Source of the DNA: an uncultured Collinsella sp.
Lineage (GTDB): Bacteria; Actinomycetota; Coriobacteriia; Coriobacteriales; Coriobacteriaceae
Direction of reading: 5' to 3'
Assembly: GCA_900539735.1 (NCBI GenBank)
Contig: UQDE01000021.1
Location: 1 to 37,317, forward strand
Length of the DNA stretch: 37,317 bases
A program made the position numbers and the translations under genes. The notes under the pieces were generated by a model. It made no database searches. It was given only the letters and a program-made list of their open reading frames with translations, and was not told the origin of the DNA. Positions 7,957 to 16,052 of this stretch are shown here, piece by piece. Every line of letters begins with the position of its first letter. Position 1 is the stretch's first letter.

Positions 7957-8622
7957 ATGCCACGCGAGACCAATGCCGCCAAACGCGAGCGCGCCGTTGA
8001 GGTGTGCGAGCGCCTCAACCGTCGCTATGGCCCGGTCGAGTGTTTTTTGGATCACGAGAATCCCTTTAGGCTGCTCATTGCCGTACTGCTCTCGGCGCAG
8101 ACGACCGACGCGCAGGTCAACAAGGTGACGCCGCGGCTGTTTGCCCAGTGGCCCACGCCCGAGGCCATGGCGGGGGCGAGCGTGGCCGATGTGGCCGGTA
8201 CCATTAAGTCACTCGGCTTTTATAAGAGCAAGGCCAAGCACGCCGTGGAGGCCGCGCAGATGATTGTCGCCGATTACGGTGGCGAGGTGCCGGCCGACAT
8301 GAAGGAGCTCGTCAAGCTGCCGGGCGTTGGCCGCAAGACGGCGAACATCGTGCTCAACGTGGGGTTTGGCATTGTCGAGGGCATCGCGGTCGATACGCAC
8401 GTCAACCGCATCGCGCACCGCCTGATGCTGAGTCCCAAGACGCACGCCAAGGAGCCGCTCAAGACCGAGCAAGACCTGCTCAAGATTTTGCCGCACGAGT
8501 ATTGGGAATCGGTCAACCACCAGTGGATTACCTTTGGCCGCGAGATCTGCGACGCCCGCAAACCTAAGTGCGACGAGTGCCCGCTGGCGGATTTGTGTCC
8601 CAGCGTGCGCGTAGCGGGGTAG
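7957..8622 (+). CDS. nth: Endonuclease III
   Basis: This 221-residue bifunctional glycosylase/AP lyase acts on oxidised pyrimidines in base excision repair. The helix-hairpin-helix reads LPGVGRKTANIVL with catalytic Lys127, followed by VDTHVNR with catalytic Asp146. The Fe-S motif is intact: CDARKPKCDECPLADLC has the C-x6-C-x2-C-x5-C spacing. This contrasts with the MutY-like protein at 1138, which has lost both the Asp and the cysteines. The ATG at 7957 has GAGGAG 5 nt upstream and is preferred to one at 7933. It lies between the ABC gene and mfd, with only a weak hairpin before mfd. Confidence 0.97.
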   Translation: MPRETNAAKRERAVEVCERLNRRYGPVECFLDHENPFRLLIAVLLSAQTTDAQVNKVTPRLFAQWPTPEAMAGASVADVAGTIKSLGFYKSKAKHAVEAAQMIVADYGGEVPADMKELVKLPGVGRKTANIVLNVGFGIVEGIAVDTHVNRIAHRLMLSPKTHAKEPLKTEQDLLKILPHEYWESVNHQWITFGREICDARKPKCDECPLADLCPSVRVAG

Positions 8623-8726
8623 GGCGGAACGCATCTTCGTCTGGCGTTTTTTGCGGGGCTGGATTTGCCCTTGAGCTGGAGCCCTCTTCATGCGCTACCA
8701 TGACAGACAATGTATTTGACGTACGA

Positions 8727-8753
8727 CCCGCCGAGCTTGCCCCGGCGGGCTTT
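8727..8753 (+). terminator. Weak terminator-like hairpin between nth and mfd
   Basis: A 7 bp stem CCCGCCG/CGGCGGG (8727-8733, 8743-8749) is followed by CTTTT. The stem is short and the T-run brief, so read-through into mfd is likely. Confidence 0.5.
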
Positions 8754-8779
8754 TGGCGTTGCGATGCCGGAGGAACAGC

Positions 8780-11700
8780 ATGCTCATTCACCGTATAGCC
8801 GCGCAGCTCTACACTGCCGAGGCCTTGCAAACCGTCGAGGCCGGACTCGATGCCGGCGAGGATGTGACGCTGGCCGTGTCGCAGTCGGGCCGTACGCTTA
8901 TGGCGGCCGCCCAGTTTGCGCGTCGCCCGCGCCCGACGGTCTACATTGTGAGCGGCGAGGACGCGGCCGATCGCGCCGCGCGCAGCCTTGCCGCCTACGT
9001 GGGCCTGGCGCATGTGTGCCGTTTTCCCGAGCGCAAGGACTATCCGTGGCGCGAACAGGCGCCCGACGACGCCGTGGTGGCGCAGCGCTGCGAGGCTCTG
9101 GGGCGCATCGTGCGCGGGGACAACTGCATCATGGTTGCCTCGGCCCGCGCGCTGCTGCGTTGCGTGCCGCCGGTCGAGAGTCGCTATTGGGAGTCCACCA
9201 CTTTTGCGGTGGGCGAGGAGATTCCTTTTGACGAGGTGCCGCAGCGCCTGGTGGGCATGGGCTACACCAATGCAAGTGCCGCCGATGCGCCCGGCCTGTT
9301 CCGCGTGCACGGCGACACCGTCGAGGTATTCCCCGCGCAGGAGAAGGCGCCCGTGCGCATCGAGTTCTTCGGCGACGAGATCGACCGCATCCGCCGCATG
9401 GTGAGCTCCACGGGCCAAACCATCGGCAATGAGGACAGCATCGAGATCTTCCCGTGTCGCGAGTTGGCATTGACCGACGAAGCTGTCCACAACATGCACG
9501 TGGCGCTCTATCGCGCTAGCCAGGACGATAGCAAGCTGGCGGCGCTGCTCGAGATGGTGGATGCGCGCATCGTCACGCCCGAGCTCGACCGCTTTTTGCC
9601 GGTGATGTACGGCCAGACCGTAAGCCCGTTGGCACACGTGAGCGGCAAGGCACTCGTGGTGCTGTCCGAGCCGCGCTCGCTGTTCGACGACTGCCTGCGT
9701 GCCTACGAGGATATCGAGGCCCGTGCCGGCGAGGCGGGGATTGACCGTCTAGACGGCTTGTACGTGCGCGCCCAACAGCTCGATTTTGGTGCCCAGCAGC
9801 GCCTGAACTATGTGAGCCTCATCCGCGCTGGCGGTGCGGTGACGGCCGAGCTCAAGATTGAGCAGCCGGCCATTGCGGGCTCGGACAACCGCTTTATGAC
9901 GCGCATTCAGGAAGTCGTGGGCAAGCGCTACGCCTGCGTGTTTGCCATTCCCGACCGCGGTGCGCGCGAGTCGATGGAGCTCACCTTTGGCGACGAGGGC
10001 ATTACCTTTGAGGAGTCGCTGACGGCAGCGCCCGAAAACGCCGGCGTTATCGGCGAGCGCGTGCGCGTGGCGGCGGCGGACTCTGCCGACCGTGCCGCAC
10101 GCCAGGAGGCCCATGCTTCCATTCGCGAGCGCCGCGTCGACGCGCTTAACGTTCGCTCGCTCGAGGCGGGTGCCGCCCAGGCTGCCGCCGGTGCCGCCGT
10201 GCCCACTATCTCGCGCGGACGCGTGACCTTTGTCGATGCCGCTCTGCCGCAGGGCGTGGTGGTGCCCGATGCCAACCTGGCCGTGTTCTCGATCGCCGAC
10301 CTCAACGCCCGCATGGACGCCAACCGCGCGCGCAGCCGCCGCAAGGTGGACATTACGCAGATCACGTTCCCGTTTAAGCCGGGCGACTACGTGGTGCACG
10401 CCACTCACGGCATCGCACTCTTTAGCGAGATCGCGCGCCAGGAAGTGGGCGGCAAGGAGCGCGACTACTTTTTGCTGGAATATGCCGACGGCGACAAGCT
10501 CTACGTGCCGCTCGAGCAGGTCGACCGCATCACACGCTATGTTGGCCCCGACGGCGATAAGCCGCGCCTGACCAGGCTCAACACCGCCGATTGGACGCGT
10601 GCCACGAACAAGGCGCGCAAGAACGCCAAAAAGCTGGCGTTTGACCTGGTCGACCTGTATACGCGCCGCTCGTCGATTACCGGTATCGCCTGCCCGCCCG
10701 ACACGCCCGAGCAGATTGAGATGGAGGAGAGCTTTCCTTACGACGAGACACGCGACCAGCTGGAGGCCATCGCCGACATTAAGGCCGATATGGAGGCGCC
10801 CAAGCCCATGGACCGCCTGCTGTGCGGCGACGTGGGCTTTGGCAAGACCGAGGTCGCCCTGCGCGCGGCGTTTAAGTGCGTGGACTCCGGCCGCCAGGTC
10901 ATGGTGCTCTGCCCCACGACCATTCTGGCTCAGCAGCACTACGAGACGTTCTTTGAGCGCTTTGCCCCGTTTGGCCTCGAGGTCGAGGTGCTCAGCCGTT
11001 TTCGCACGCCGGCGCAGCAAAAGCGTGCGCTCAAGGCGTTTGCCGAGGGCACAATCGACGTGCTCATCGGCACGCATCGTCTGCTTTCGGCCGATGTGAA
11101 CCCCAAGAACCTGGGCCTGGTGATCATCGACGAGGAACAGCGCTTTGGCGTGCAGCACAAGGAACAGCTCAAGAACCTGCGCGAGCAGATTGACGTGCTC
11201 ACGCTTTCGGCAACGCCGATTCCGCGAACCATGCAGATGGCCACGAGCGGCGTGCGCGACATGAGCCTGATCACCACGCCGCCGACCGGGCGTCGCCCCG
11301 TGATCGTGCATGTGGGGGAGTACGACCCCGATGTGGTGAGCGCGGCGATTCGCCTGGAGGTGGGCCGCGGCGGTCAGGTGTACTACGTGTCCAACCGCGT
11401 CAAGACCATCGATGACGCCGTGGCGCGCGTGCACGAGGCCGCGCCCGAGGCGCGCGTGGGCGTGGCGCACGGCAAGATGAGCCCGCGCGAGGTCGAGGAC
11501 GTGATGATTGAGTTCGCGACCAAGAAGATTGACGTGCTCATCGCCACGACCATCGTGGAGAGCGGCATCGACAACGCAACGGCCAACACGCTGATCATCG
11601 AGGATTCGCAGCGCCTGGGTCTGGCGCAGCTCTACCAGCTCAAGGGCCGTGTGGGCCGCTCTGCCACGCAGGCCTACGCGTACTTTATGTTCCCGGGCGA

Positions 11701-12412
11701 GCTGCCGCTCACCGAGGAGGCGACGGCGCGCCTGACCGCACTTTCCGAGTTCCAGGACCTGGGCAGCGGCATGCGCATCGCCATGCGCGACCTGGAGATT
11801 CGCGGCGCCGGCTCGCTTATGGGAGCCGAGCAGCACGGCAACCTGTCGAGCGTGGGCTTTGACCTGTTTACGCAGATGCTGGGCCAGGCAGTGGCCGAGG
11901 CGCGCGGCGATGACGATGCCGGCGTGGAGGCGGCGAGCGTGGGCATTAACCTGCCGGCCGATTACTTCTTGTCCGAGGAGTACCTACCGGCGGTGGATCA
12001 GCGCGTGCTCGTGTACCGTAAGCTCGCAGCAGCCGAGGACCTGGAGAGCATCGATGAGGTGCAGGAGGAGACCGAGGCTGCGCATGGCGAGCTGCCGCTG
12101 GCGGGACTCAACCTGTTCAATCGCGCACGAATCCGCATTCGCGGCGAGCGCCTAGGGCTCGAGAGCGTTACGCTCAGTGGCGGTCGCATCACGTTTTTGG
12201 GCGTCGACGTGCCCAAGAAGGTGGCCTTTGAGCTTAAGACCCGCTATGGCGCGGTGAACTTTCCCAAGAGCCGCAAGCTGTCGGTACCCTACAAGGCGGG
12301 TGCCGGTGCGGGCAGCGGCCTGGGTCGCGGTCTCGACGCCAGCGACGGCACCGGCCCGGTGGCCGCGGCACTCATGCTGCTGCAGCAATTAGGCGCGAGC
12401 GACGATGACTAA
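8780..12412 (+). CDS. mfd: Transcription-repair coupling factor Mfd
   Basis: This 1210-residue protein displaces stalled RNA polymerase and recruits UvrA. Domains in order: a UvrB-like N-terminal region (about 1-350) for UvrA contact; a CarD-like RNA-polymerase interaction domain starting near 525 (FKPGDYVVHATHGIALF); a RecG-like translocase with Walker A GDVGFGKTEVA (Lys689) and Walker B IIDEEQRFGV (Asp784); the second helicase domain with the TRG-type segment (QLYQLKGRVGRS, then GSGMRIAMRDLEIRGAGSLMG); and a C-terminal D7 domain. Length is typical. The ATG at 8780 has GGAGG 6 nt upstream. The C-terminal 40 residues are Gly/Ala-rich and poorly conserved. It lies in a repair run with rmuC and nth. 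Confidence 0.97.
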   Translation: MLIHRIAAQLYTAEALQTVEAGLDAGEDVTLAVSQSGRTLMAAAQFARRPRPTVYIVSGEDAADRAARSLAAYVGLAHVCRFPERKDYPWREQAPDDAVVAQRCEALGRIVRGDNCIMVASARALLRCVPPVESRYWESTTFAVGEEIPFDEVPQRLVGMGYTNASAADAPGLFRVHGDTVEVFPAQEKAPVRIEFFGDEIDRIRRMVSSTGQTIGNEDSIEIFPCRELALTDEAVHNMHVALYRASQDDSKLAALLEMVDARIVTPELDRFLPVMYGQTVSPLAHVSGKALVVLSEPRSLFDDCLRAYEDIEARAGEAGIDRLDGLYVRAQQLDFGAQQRLNYVSLIRAGGAVTAELKIEQPAIAGSDNRFMTRIQEVVGKRYACVFAIPDRGARESMELTFGDEGITFEESLTAAPENAGVIGERVRVAAADSADRAARQEAHASIRERRVDALNVRSLEAGAAQAAAGAAVPTISRGRVTFVDAALPQGVVVPDANLAVFSIADLNARMDANRARSRRKVDITQITFPFKPGDYVVHATHGIALFSEIARQEVGGKERDYFLLEYADGDKLYVPLEQVDRITRYVGPDGDKPRLTRLNTADWTRATNKARKNAKKLAFDLVDLYTRRSSITGIACPPDTPEQIEMEESFPYDETRDQLEAIADIKADMEAPKPMDRLLCGDVGFGKTEVALRAAFKCVDSGRQVMVLCPTTILAQQHYETFFERFAPFGLEVEVLSRFRTPAQQKRALKAFAEGTIDVLIGTHRLLSADVNPKNLGLVIIDEEQRFGVQHKEQLKNLREQIDVLTLSATPIPRTMQMATSGVRDMSLITTPPTGRRPVIVHVGEYDPDVVSAAIRLEVGRGGQVYYVSNRVKTIDDAVARVHEAAPEARVGVAHGKMSPREVEDVMIEFATKKIDVLIATTIVESGIDNATANTLIIEDSQRLGLAQLYQLKGRVGRSATQAYAYFMFPGELPLTEEATARLTALSEFQDLGSGMRIAMRDLEIRGAGSLMGAEQHGNLSSVGFDLFTQMLGQAVAEARGDDDAGVEAASVGINLPADYFLSEEYLPAVDQRVLVYRKLAAAEDLESIDEVQEETEAAHGELPLAGLNLFNRARIRIRGERLGLESVTLSGGRITFLGVDVPKKVAFELKTRYGAVNFPKSRKLSVPYKAGAGAGSGLGRGLDASDGTGPVAAALMLLQQLGASDDD

Positions 12413-12499
12413 CAAGTAGGGGGCGTGGCGGGGCAGAGCTACCAGTTGTTCTTTGCCCGCCACCTCGCAGGTTGATTCCAGCCCCATCGAAAGGAAAGC

Positions 12500-13363
12500 A
12501 TGTTCGGGTACATCTACAAGAAAGACGCCGCCGCTATCGCGGTTGTCCTGTGTCTTTGTCTGGGCGTGGGCAGTTTCTTCGATTATCAGATCTCGAGCGC
12601 GCTGTTCAACATCGGCAGCATGTACGGCCGCTTTATCGAGGCCGCTGGCGAGTTGCCGTTTGAGCTGACGGCGAGCATCGCGGGCGTTATGCTCGTGCGC
12701 GCGGTGCGTCCCGACTCCAGGGGCAGCAAATGGCTTGCCGCGCTCGGCATCCTCGTCAACGTTGGCCTGACCGGCTACGAGATCGTTTCGTCCCTGAGGG
12801 TTGGCGGTAAACTCATTGCGGCTCAGTTGGTGCTGACGTTTGTGCTGGTCATCGCTGCCAACCTTATCGTCTATCGCCTCACGCGCACGACCGAGCCCGA
12901 CGAACTCACGCGCTGGGCGTTGATGGTGCTTGCCGTGTGGATCGCTCAGGCCATCATCCTCAACGTGATCGTCAAGCCACTGTGGTCGCGCCCGCGCATG
13001 CGCGTGATCGAGGTCACGCCGGGGCTCAATTTTCAGCCGTGGTGGGTGATCGGCAATCCCGACAAGTGGACCTATATCGCCGCCGGCGTGATCAAGGACG
13101 GGTTCAAGTCGTTTGCGAGCGGACACACGGCGCATGCGGCGATCGGCCTTATGCTCGCCGGGCTTCCCGCGGCAGCCTTTAAGGAAAAACCGTCGCGTCG
13201 CCGCGTGATTTTTTGGGCGGCGGCTGTGATCGCGGCGCTCGTCGCCTTTGGGCGCATCGTGATAGGTGCGCACTTTTTGAGTGACGTGAGCTGCGGTTTT
13301 GCCCTGGTACTGGCACTTGAGTGCCTTGCCGCGCGCATTGCCTATCCCAACGGCGTACAATAG
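12500..13363 (+). CDS. PAP2-superfamily membrane phosphatase
   Basis: This 287-residue integral membrane protein carries the three phosphatase signatures of the PAP2 family. C1 is K159-PLWSRPRM: the usual closing Arg-Pro appears here as Arg166-Met167. C2 is S207-G208-H209 in FASGHTAH. C3 is R252-x5-H258-x3-D262 in GRIVIGAHFLSD. Six or so hydrophobic segments flank them. Such enzymes dephosphorylate lipid phosphates such as phosphatidic acid or undecaprenyl diphosphate on the outer face of the membrane; which substrate is used cannot be told. The region 160-215 is longer than in simple bacterial PAP2 proteins. GAAAGGAAA lies just before the ATG. The 45 nt gap to the next gene has no clear terminator. 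Confidence 0.85.
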   Translation: MFGYIYKKDAAAIAVVLCLCLGVGSFFDYQISSALFNIGSMYGRFIEAAGELPFELTASIAGVMLVRAVRPDSRGSKWLAALGILVNVGLTGYEIVSSLRVGGKLIAAQLVLTFVLVIAANLIVYRLTRTTEPDELTRWALMVLAVWIAQAIILNVIVKPLWSRPRMRVIEVTPGLNFQPWWVIGNPDKWTYIAAGVIKDGFKSFASGHTAHAAIGLMLAGLPAAAFKEKPSRRRVIFWAAAVIAALVAFGRIVIGAHFLSDVSCGFALVLALECLAARIAYPNGVQ

Positions 13364-13408
13364 CTCCGTTTGAATCATCTGGCCGATACCCGGTAAGAGA
13401 GGATTGCC

Positions 13409-14434
13409 ATGCTCGCGTTTAACAACGATTATTCCCACGGCGCACATCCGGCAGTGCTGCAGGCGCTCGTCGACACCAATATGGAGCCGCAGCCCGGCTA
13501 CGGTACCGATGCGCACACCGAGCGCGCCAAGCAACTTATTCGCGAGGCCTGCCAGGCCCCTGATGCCGACGTGTTTTTTCTGGTGGGCGGCACGCAGGCC
13601 AACGCGACGGTGATCGACATGCTGCTTGCGCCCTACGAGGGCGTCGTTGCTGCTGAGACTGGCCACGTCGCCTGTCACGAGGCGGGCGCTATCGAGTTTG
13701 GCGGCCACAAGGTGCTCACCATCCCCGGCTACGAGGGCAAGATGCACGCCGAGGACCTCGAGAACTATATCCAGGTGTTCTACGAAAACGAGAGCTACGA
13801 GCACACGGTGTTCCCGGGTGCCGTGTATGTGAGCCTATCGACCGAGTACGGCACGCTGTACTCCAAGGCCGAGCTCGCGGCGATTCACGCGGTGTGCCAG
13901 AAGCGCGAGATTCCGCTGTTTGTGGACGGTGCTCGCCTGGCCTATGCGCTGGCGGCCGATGAGTGCGACATTACCCTGCCCGAGCTGGCGCAGCTGTGTG
14001 ACGTGTTCTACATCGGCGGCACCAAGTGTGGTGCGCTCTGCGGCGAGGCTGTGGTGTTCTGTGGCATGCACGCCCCGGCGCACCCCATTCCGCGAATTAA
14101 GCAGCATGGCGCACTGCTCGCCAAGGGCCGCCTGACGGGTGTGCAGTTTGAGGCGCTCTTTACCGATGGCCTGTATTTTGAGATTGGTCGACAGGCGATT
14201 GAGACGGCCCAGGCGCTACGTCGTGTGCTGCACGAGCGCGGTTACCAGTTCTTTTTGGAGACGCCCACAAACCAGCAGTTTGTGATTCTGCCCAACGAGG
14301 ACATGGCCCGCATTCGCGAGCATGCGGCGATCGAGTACTGGGAAAAGTACGACGAGACCCACACGGTGGTGCGCTTTTGCACCAGCTGGGCCACGACGCG
14401 GGAGGACATCGACGCGTTGGCGGCTGTCCTGTAG
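13409..14434 (+). CDS. PLP-dependent threonine-aldolase-family enzyme
   Basis: This 341-residue fold-type I PLP enzyme resembles low-specificity L-threonine aldolase, which splits threonine or allo-threonine to glycine and acetaldehyde. It opens with FNNDYSHGAHPAVLQAL and GYGTDAHTERA, the typical N-terminus. LVGGTQANATV forms the phosphate-side loop, FVDGARLAYAL supplies the Asp and Arg near the cofactor, and YIGGTKCGAL carries the Schiff-base Lys206. Length is normal. An AGAGGA site precedes the ATG. A very strong terminator follows. The exact substrate is uncertain, since related beta-eliminating lyases share these motifs. Confidence 0.88.
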   Translation: MLAFNNDYSHGAHPAVLQALVDTNMEPQPGYGTDAHTERAKQLIREACQAPDADVFFLVGGTQANATVIDMLLAPYEGVVAAETGHVACHEAGAIEFGGHKVLTIPGYEGKMHAEDLENYIQVFYENESYEHTVFPGAVYVSLSTEYGTLYSKAELAAIHAVCQKREIPLFVDGARLAYALAADECDITLPELAQLCDVFYIGGTKCGALCGEAVVFCGMHAPAHPIPRIKQHGALLAKGRLTGVQFEALFTDGLYFEIGRQAIETAQALRRVLHERGYQFFLETPTNQQFVILPNEDMARIREHAAIEYWEKYDETHTVVRFCTSWATTREDIDALAAVL

Positions 14435-14452
14435 CCTGATGTAATGACAAGG

Positions 14453-14495
14453 GGCCGCCCTGCGCCTGAGCTTGGCGCAGGGCGGCCTTTGCTTT
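14453..14495 (+). terminator. Strong terminator after the aldolase gene
   Basis: A perfect 14 bp stem (14453-14466 with 14474-14487) and a 7 nt loop are followed by TTTGCTTTT. It ends only 17 nt before the next start codon, so the acetyltransferase RBS lies directly after it. Confidence 0.93.
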
Positions 14496-14512
14496 TGGGG
14501 GAGAAGGGTTGT

Positions 14513-15103
14513 ATGACCGAGATGTCCGAGCCGACGATTCGCCTGGCGACGCCCGAAGACGCGCCGGCGTTGCTTGCCATCTATGAGCCGTATGTGCGCC
14601 AGACGGCGATTACCTGCGAATATGAGGTGCCGAGCGTTGAGGAGTTCGCCGGGCGCATCGAGCGCACGCTCAAGCGCTATCCGTATCTGGTGATGGAACT
14701 GGACGGGCGTCCGGTAGGCTATGCCTATGTGAGTCCGCTCAACAGCCGCGAGGCATACGACTGGTCGGTCGAGACATCGATCTACCTGGCGCGTGATGTG
14801 CGCCACGGCGGGCTGGGCCGCAAGCTGCATGACGCGCTTAAGCAATGCCTGATCGCGATGGGTATCACCAACATGTGCGCCCTCATCGCCGTGCCGCACG
14901 ACAAGGACGATGAGTACCTGACGCACAACAGCCAGGACTTCCATGCCCATATGGGGTATCGCCTGGTGGGCGCCTTTGACCGCTGCGCCCAAAAGTTCGG
15001 CCGCTGGTACGACATGTGCTGGATGGAGTTGGTCCTAGCCGAGCGCGTCCCCAACCAACCCAAACCAACCTGGTTCCCCGACCTCCCCAAACCTACCATT
15101 TAG
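14513..15103 (+). CDS. GNAT acetyltransferase, phosphinothricin-acetyltransferase-like
   Basis: This 196-residue GNAT-fold enzyme is of the PAT-like type. The opening IRLATPEDAPALLAIYEPYVRQTAITCEYEVPS matches the start of that group, and the acetyl-CoA motif A is RDVRHGGLGRKLHDAL. The late segment FHAHMGYRLVGAFDRCAQKFGRWYDMCWMEL is also characteristic. The acceptor is unknown; many such enzymes acetylate amino acids or analogues. The ATG at 14513 was chosen because a GGGGGAGAAGGG tract precedes it. The last residues (PKPTI) and the stop codon are encoded inside a dispersed palindromic repeat (15090-15126), so the C-terminus may be a recent addition. The gene converges with the GntR gene at 15125. 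Confidence 0.85.
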   Translation: MTEMSEPTIRLATPEDAPALLAIYEPYVRQTAITCEYEVPSVEEFAGRIERTLKRYPYLVMELDGRPVGYAYVSPLNSREAYDWSVETSIYLARDVRHGGLGRKLHDALKQCLIAMGITNMCALIAVPHDKDDEYLTHNSQDFHAHMGYRLVGAFDRCAQKFGRWYDMCWMELVLAERVPNQPKPTWFPDLPKPTI

Positions 15104-15126
15104 GGACAGGTTTATTTTGGCAGGTT
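15090..15126. repeat. GGGACAGG-core palindromic repeat, copy 1
   Basis: Arms AACCTACCA and TGGCAGGTT (one mismatch as a hairpin) flank a core containing AGGGACAGGTTTA. Closely related copies lie at 22437-22471 and 32518-32554. It sits between two convergent genes and contains the stop codon of the acetyltransferase and the first base of the complementary stop of the GntR gene. It could act as a two-way terminator. Confidence 0.85.
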
Positions 15127-15847
15127 AGCCGATGGGCTCGGTGTATTTGGCACGGTCGGTGCGCTGGATGCGCTTGGAGACATGGAGCGGTCGGCCGTCG
15201 GTGTCGTACACGTAGTCGGTGATCAGGATCAGCGCCTGCCCGCGCCCAACGTTGAGCAAAAACGCCTCGTTTTGCGAGGCATAGCACACCTCAAAGGTCT
15301 TATGTCCCTGTGCCGGCGCGCGATGGAATTCCTGGCGCAGCGTGGCGTAGAGCGAACCGTTGATATCGCGATCGATGAGTGCTTCAAAGCTCGGTGGTAG
15401 ATAGGTGGTCTCCAGGCACAGCGGCGCATCGTCCAGATAACGCAGGCGGACAAGTTTGACGAGCTTGCTGCCCACGGCGACATCGAAGAACTTGGCCGCA
15501 TTGCCCGCGGCCTTGGCAAAGCCCGAGTCCACCGTGCGCGTGGTGGGCTTCATACCCTGACCCTGGACCTGTGTCGTGTAGCTCGAAAACACCAGGTTGT
15601 TCTCGTGGAGCGCCGGCGTGTCGGCCACAAAGGCGCCACGCCCGCGCTCGGTGCGCACCAGGCCCTCGTCAACGAGCACCTTAAGGGCGTGGCGTACGGT
15701 GCTACGCGACAGCCCCGATTCGTCCATGAGTTCCATCTCGGACGGCAGCTTGTCTCCGCGCGCGTAGGTGCCGGAGGCGATGCGGTCGCGCAGCATGCCC
15801 GCCAAGCGCTCGTATTGGGTCAGTCTCTTTTTAGATGAAGCGTTCAT
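15125..15847 (-). CDS. GntR/HutC-family regulator 1 (UTRA domain)
   Basis: This 240-residue regulator has an N-terminal winged helix (about residues 8-78: LPSEMELMDESGLSRSTVRHALKVLVDEGLV, then the wing RGRGAFV) and a C-terminal UTRA ligand-binding domain (about 95-235). FrlR, the fructoselysine regulator, has the same architecture. It is transcribed away from the deglycase gene at 16053 across a 205 nt gap with paired direct repeats, so it probably represses that gene and itself, with a phosphorylated sugar-amine as inducer. It is the most divergent of the three GntR proteins here. Its stop codon overlaps the end of the palindromic repeat at 15090-15126. Confidence 0.88.
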   Translation of the reverse strand: MNASSKKRLTQYERLAGMLRDRIASGTYARGDKLPSEMELMDESGLSRSTVRHALKVLVDEGLVRTERGRGAFVADTPALHENNLVFSSYTTQVQGQGMKPTTRTVDSGFAKAAGNAAKFFDVAVGSKLVKLVRLRYLDDAPLCLETTYLPPSFEALIDRDINGSLYATLRQEFHRAPAQGHKTFEVCYASQNEAFLLNVGRGQALILITDYVYDTDGRPLHVSKRIQRTDRAKYTEPIG

Positions 15848-15853
15848 GCGATC

Positions 15854-15873
15854 AACCTGTATCTAACCTGTAT
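15854..15873. promoter_or_regulatory. Candidate operator of GntR-1, proximal to its own gene
   Basis: AACCTGTAT occurs twice (15854-15862 and 15865-15873) with an 11 bp period. The same arrangement appears at 15993-16012 next to the divergent gene. It lies 6 nt from the GntR-1 start codon, a position suited to autorepression. Confidence 0.6.
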
Positions 15874-15890
15874 GCGTATCTAATCAAGCA

Positions 15891-15903
15891 TGTATTCAAT
15901 ACA
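15891..15903. promoter_or_regulatory. TGTAT palindrome in the divergent control region
   Basis: TGTATTCAATACA has perfect 6 bp arms around a central C. It resembles the dyad operators of HutC-type GntR proteins and lies between the two direct-repeat pairs. Confidence 0.5.
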
Positions 15904-15992
15904 ACAACAAAACCGCTGGTATCAAGTTATCGAAAACCGTATCAGCAAATTTTTTAAGACAAATATAGCATACAACTAGTCGACATAACCAA

Positions 15993-16012
15993 AACATGTA
16001 TGTAACTTGTAT
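15993..16012. promoter_or_regulatory. Candidate operator of GntR-1, proximal to the deglycase gene
   Basis: AACATGTAT (15993-16001) and AACTTGTAT (16004-16012) repeat with the same 11 bp period as 15854-15873. An inverted copy, GCATACAA, lies at 15968-15975, and a TATAGC -10-like hexamer lies at 15964-15969. Confidence 0.6.
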
Positions 16013-16052
16013 GCCATCGAGAGCATCAAACGAGAAGAAAGGCTGATGCACG

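Noticed and set aside
4507..8055. A 1182-codon open frame on the minus strand opposite rmuC, the ABC gene and nth
   Set aside because: It is rich in His, Arg, Ala and Leu, as expected from reading GC-rich codons backwards; it has no family motif, and the plus-strand genes there are certain.
9749..11836. A 695-codon minus-strand open frame inside mfd
   Set aside because: Same His/Arg/Leu-rich shadow character; mfd has every expected motif on the plus strand.
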